DNA of 8,750 nt from positions 1 through 8,750 of the forward strand of contig JAQVEM010000058.1 of NCBI GenBank assembly GCA_028697935.1, in the 5' to 3' direction. Source of the DNA: Actinomycetota bacterium (GTDB lineage: Bacteria > Actinomycetota > Humimicrobiia > Humimicrobiales > Humimicrobiaceae). Within the stretch, counting starts at the first letter, position 1, and every line of letters begins with the position of its first letter. The notes below the pieces were generated by a model. That model was given only the letters and a program-made list of their open reading frames with translations, was not told the origin of the DNA and did not search any database. Below are positions 6,467 through 8,750 of this stretch, in pieces. The position numbers were made by a program, and so were the translations under genes.

Positions 6467-6484
6467 AGGGTGAGATTTTAATTG
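6467..6484 (+). promoter_or_regulatory. Ribosome binding site and TTG start of the second GT2 gene
   Basis: AGGGTGA (6467-6473) lies 8 nt before a TTG at 6482-6484. An in-frame TAA sits directly before this TTG (6479-6481), and the first in-frame ATG comes after the first GT2 motif, so TTG must be the start. It is the only non-ATG start in the window and may hold this gene's translation low. Confidence 0.75.
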
Positions 6485-7894
6485 ACCGGGGATGATGATC
6501 CTTTAATATCAATTATCACAGTAAATTTTAATGGTAAACCTTTTTTAAGAAATCTTTTTAACTCAATACATGACCTTGATTATCCTGCTGAAAAAATTCA
6601 GATGATAATGGTTGACAATAATTCTAAAGATGATTCTGTAAAGTTTGTTGAAGAAGAATTTCCATGGGTAGAGGTGGTTTCCCTTAAAAAAAATACAGGC
6701 TACGCAGGAGGCAATAATGAGGGACTCAAACGTGCAAAGGGGAAGTATATAGCTCTAATAAATAACGACTGTGTGGTTGAAAGAGGATGGCTATCGGAAA
6801 TGCTTCTGATCTTCAGACAGGCAGGCGATGATTCAAAGATAGGAGCTGTAGGTTCTAAAGTTTTATTTTATTACCCTTATCTACCTGTCCAGCTTATTGC
6901 TTCAAGTACTTCTGCAGGAGAAACCAGCGTTAATAGGGATTTCAGGAGGCTTGGAGTAAAAATATATGATGTAGCTGTTAGAAATAATGGTAAATCAGGT
7001 ATTGTTTCGGATAATGATTTAAACAGTAAAATCAAATATCCGGAAGGATTTTATCCTGTGGAATCTGATGATAATGGAGAAGTTTATCGATGGACTCAGG
7101 AAAATGCTATCCTGGCCATACCGGTAGCAGATCCTGACAGCGATCTTGAAATACAATTCAGAGTATCTTCATATATTTCACCAAATAATTTGAAGATTGT
7201 AGTGGGAGGAGAAATATTATATGAATTTGCATTATCTGAAAGAATAAAGACAGTGAGAATAAAAATCCCAAAAAGATTATTTTCTTATTGCAGGGACATA
7301 ATTAACAGTTGTGGCATAAAGATAAACAGATCCTGCTACAGTAAAGAAAGGGGTTTTGAATGTTTTGATTATGGTCAGTATAATCGAGTAGAAGAGGTTT
7401 TCGGTCTTTCTGGCAGTAGTTTTATGATGGATAGAAAAATGCTGGAAGATGTGGGTTATTTTGATGAAAGTTTCTTTACATACTATGAGGATGTTGATTT
7501 ATTCTGGAGGTCAAAACTTGCAGACTGGAAAAATTTCTTTACTCCTAAATCTGTTGCCAGGCATTTTCACTGTGGAGCAGGTAAAGAATGGTCTTACAGC
7601 TTTACATATTTTGTAGTAAGAAACAGATTGCTTATGATTTTTAAATGTGGATGGCCGCTTCTATTTTTAAGAAATTATTTTACCTTTGTTTTTTCAAGTA
7701 TGATTAATATTTTATATTATCTGACTGGTTTATTGAGAGGTAAAAAGCAGAAGAGGGTTGATATTCCTGTAAGAATCAGAGTTTTTTTTGAACTTTTTTA
7801 TTTAATACCCGTGAACCTGGTAAAAAGGATAAAAATAAGAAAAAATAGTAAAATACAGGATAATATTATAAAAAGCTGGATGAGAGATTTTTAG
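6482..7894 (+). CDS. GT2 glycosyltransferase with an internal beta-sandwich-like insert
   Basis: This 470-aa protein is longer than typical GT2 enzymes of about 300-350 aa. The core motifs are complete: VNFNG (14-18), DNNSKDDS (45-52), NTGYAGGNNEG (71-81), NNDC (94-97) at the DXD position, EVFGLSGSSFMM (305-316), FDESFFTYYEDVDLFWR (327-343) with the acidic catalytic motif, and RH (360-361). Between the donor and acceptor parts, residues about 132-270 form an extra region of predicted beta strands. The core resumes at INSCG (274-278), where related enzymes have an 'iq-aG' segment, and continues through DYGQYN (296-301). Within the insert, DFRRLGVKIYD (153-163) matches DARKLGVVIYD of the next gene at 8 of 11 positions. 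Hydrophobic stretches at 383-418 and 433-447 suggest membrane association. The next gene starts 9 bp downstream, so the two are translationally close partners. The donor sugar is unknown. Confidence 0.93.
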   Translation: MTGDDDPLISIITVNFNGKPFLRNLFNSIHDLDYPAEKIQMIMVDNNSKDDSVKFVEEEFPWVEVVSLKKNTGYAGGNNEGLKRAKGKYIALINNDCVVERGWLSEMLLIFRQAGDDSKIGAVGSKVLFYYPYLPVQLIASSTSAGETSVNRDFRRLGVKIYDVAVRNNGKSGIVSDNDLNSKIKYPEGFYPVESDDNGEVYRWTQENAILAIPVADPDSDLEIQFRVSSYISPNNLKIVVGGEILYEFALSERIKTVRIKIPKRLFSYCRDIINSCGIKINRSCYSKERGFECFDYGQYNRVEEVFGLSGSSFMMDRKMLEDVGYFDESFFTYYEDVDLFWRSKLADWKNFFTPKSVARHFHCGAGKEWSYSFTYFVVRNRLLMIFKCGWPLLFLRNYFTFVFSSMINILYYLTGLLRGKKQKRVDIPVRIRVFFELFYLIPVNLVKRIKIRKNSKIQDNIIKSWMRDF

Positions 7895-7903
7895 CAGGTA
7901 TTT

Positions 7904-8750
7904 ATGAAGAAAGTTGCCATTTATGACAGATATCTGTCAACTGCCGGCGGTGGTGAAAGGTATAGCTGTAAAGTCGCAGAAATCCTGTCAAAGGAAGAGG
8001 ATTTTGAAGTAGATGTTATAACAGATATTTATGTTGATATTGATGAAGTATCCAGAAAGCTTAATCTGGATTTGCACAGGGTAAATCTTAAAATATTCCC
8101 CTTTATATCGGAAGATTATGCCATAAAAATTACAAAAAAATATGACCTGTTTATAAATGCGACATATTTAAGTTCACTCCCTTCGTACAGCCCTAAAAGC
8201 ATATACCTATGTTATTTCCCTACTCCCTTTAATGTGGATTTTAAATTTATCCATAATTTTCTTATATTTTTTTTCAGAGTGCCTGCAAAATGGTTGTTCG
8301 GACTGGCATACAGATTAACCAGGGGTTTTGAGGAAGTAGAGATAGAGGAAGGTCTTTATGAACCAAGGAGGTTTATGCTGAGAAGGGGCAGCTGGACTGG
8401 CGGCAGGGCTTTGTTAAAAGTAAAGAATTTAAAAAGACCGCTTGTACTGGGCTTTAAAAATCCTGTGACAACCCCACTTGATTTAATGAAAGTAAATATA
8501 AGTGTATTTGACGGGGAAGACGAGAACGGGAAACTCCTGTATACTGAAGATGTTGAATTAAAAAAAGGGCAGAAAAAAGATATTAAAATTCCTGTGAGTG
8601 GACCAGAAGATTCTGCTCTTATTTTAATATCATCAGATACTTTTACCCCATCCGAAATTAATAAGAATTCAAAAGATGCCAGAAAGCTCGGTGTTGTTAT
8701 TTATGACCGGAGAAAAATAAATTTTTTCAGGAATGCTATTCTTAAAATTT
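7904..8750 (+). CDS. GT4-like glycosyltransferase with internal beta-sandwich-like insert (cut by right edge)
   Basis: This frame is open for 282 codons to the right edge. The ATG at 7904 follows AGGT (7896-7899) and lies 9 bp after the previous stop. The N-terminus is a GT-B acceptor domain: strand KKVAIYD (2-8), then TAGGGERY (13-20), the 'GGGER' signature of one GT4-like group, then YDLFINATY (80-88) and YLCYFPTPFN (101-110), matching the 'YxHxP' position. Residues 113-136 are hydrophobic and aromatic, possibly a membrane-contact helix as seen in GT4 enzymes acting on lipid-linked acceptors. From about 145 to 273 the glycosyltransferase is interrupted by a beta-rich domain: GLYEPR (150-155), SWTGGRALL (163-171), a Val/Ile-rich middle, and DARKLGVVIYD (258-268). 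The donor-binding half and catalytic residues should lie beyond the window. The insert recurs in the neighbouring GT2 enzyme in another strand order. Confidence 0.9.
   Translation, partial: MKKVAIYDRYLSTAGGGERYSCKVAEILSKEEDFEVDVITDIYVDIDEVSRKLNLDLHRVNLKIFPFISEDYAIKITKKYDLFINATYLSSLPSYSPKSIYLCYFPTPFNVDFKFIHNFLIFFFRVPAKWLFGLAYRLTRGFEEVEIEEGLYEPRRFMLRRGSWTGGRALLKVKNLKRPLVLGFKNPVTTPLDLMKVNISVFDGEDENGKLLYTEDVELKKGQKKDIKIPVSGPEDSALILISSDTFTPSEINKNSKDARKLGVVIYDRRKINFFRNAILKI

Noticed and set aside
7904..8750. Possible frameshift or gene fusion at the switch from GT-B to beta-rich sequence near residue 145
   Set aside because: The frame is continuous, with codon use like its neighbours, and the neighbouring GT2 has a comparable insert, so an inserted domain explains it better.
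1..8750. CRISPR arrays, tRNA, rRNA, transposase genes, phage genes or defence systems
   Set aside because: I see no regularly spaced repeats, no tRNA-like or rRNA stretches, and no transposase, integrase, nuclease or helicase motifs in any frame that looks real.

Overview
The window is AT-rich bacterial DNA. It uses the standard bacterial code (TAA, TGA and TAG all end genes), many AGA/AGG and ATA codons, and one TTG start. It looks like a chromosomal surface-polysaccharide locus of a low-GC bacterium. I cannot name the taxon: no rRNA, housekeeping gene or recognisable named gene is present.

Layout: a minus-strand gene, cut by the left edge, encodes a membrane-anchored secreted protein with repeated beta-rich 'GW'-type domains. 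A 320-bp divergent intergenic region follows, holding two inverted repeats. To its right, five plus-strand glycosyltransferase genes run to the right edge: a GT-B (GT4-like) enzyme with a coiled-coil tail, a GT-A (GT2) enzyme, a 770-aa GT4-like enzyme fused to a degenerate methyltransferase-like region and a helical tail, a second GT2 enzyme with a large insert, and a GT4-like enzyme cut by the right edge. Gaps are 77, 80, 138 and 9 bp, so the genes are probably co-transcribed, possibly with an internal promoter before the second GT2 gene.

Working together: the alternating GT2 and GT4-like enzymes probably add successive sugars to one glycan (O-antigen, capsule, exopolysaccharide or a glycoprotein glycan) at the cytoplasmic face of the membrane. 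No polymerase, flippase, initiating transferase or nucleotide-sugar synthesis gene lies in the window, so the product and its sugars cannot be read from it. The divergent surface protein may belong to the same envelope programme, but only by position.

Most notable points: (1) the last two genes, of different glycosyltransferase folds, both appear to carry the same kind of beta-sandwich insert, in the GT2 enzyme apparently as a circular permutant; (2) the 770-aa GT4/methyltransferase-like/helical fusion; (3) a 36-bp inverted-repeat element flanked by a 7-8 bp direct repeat in the divergent intergenic region.
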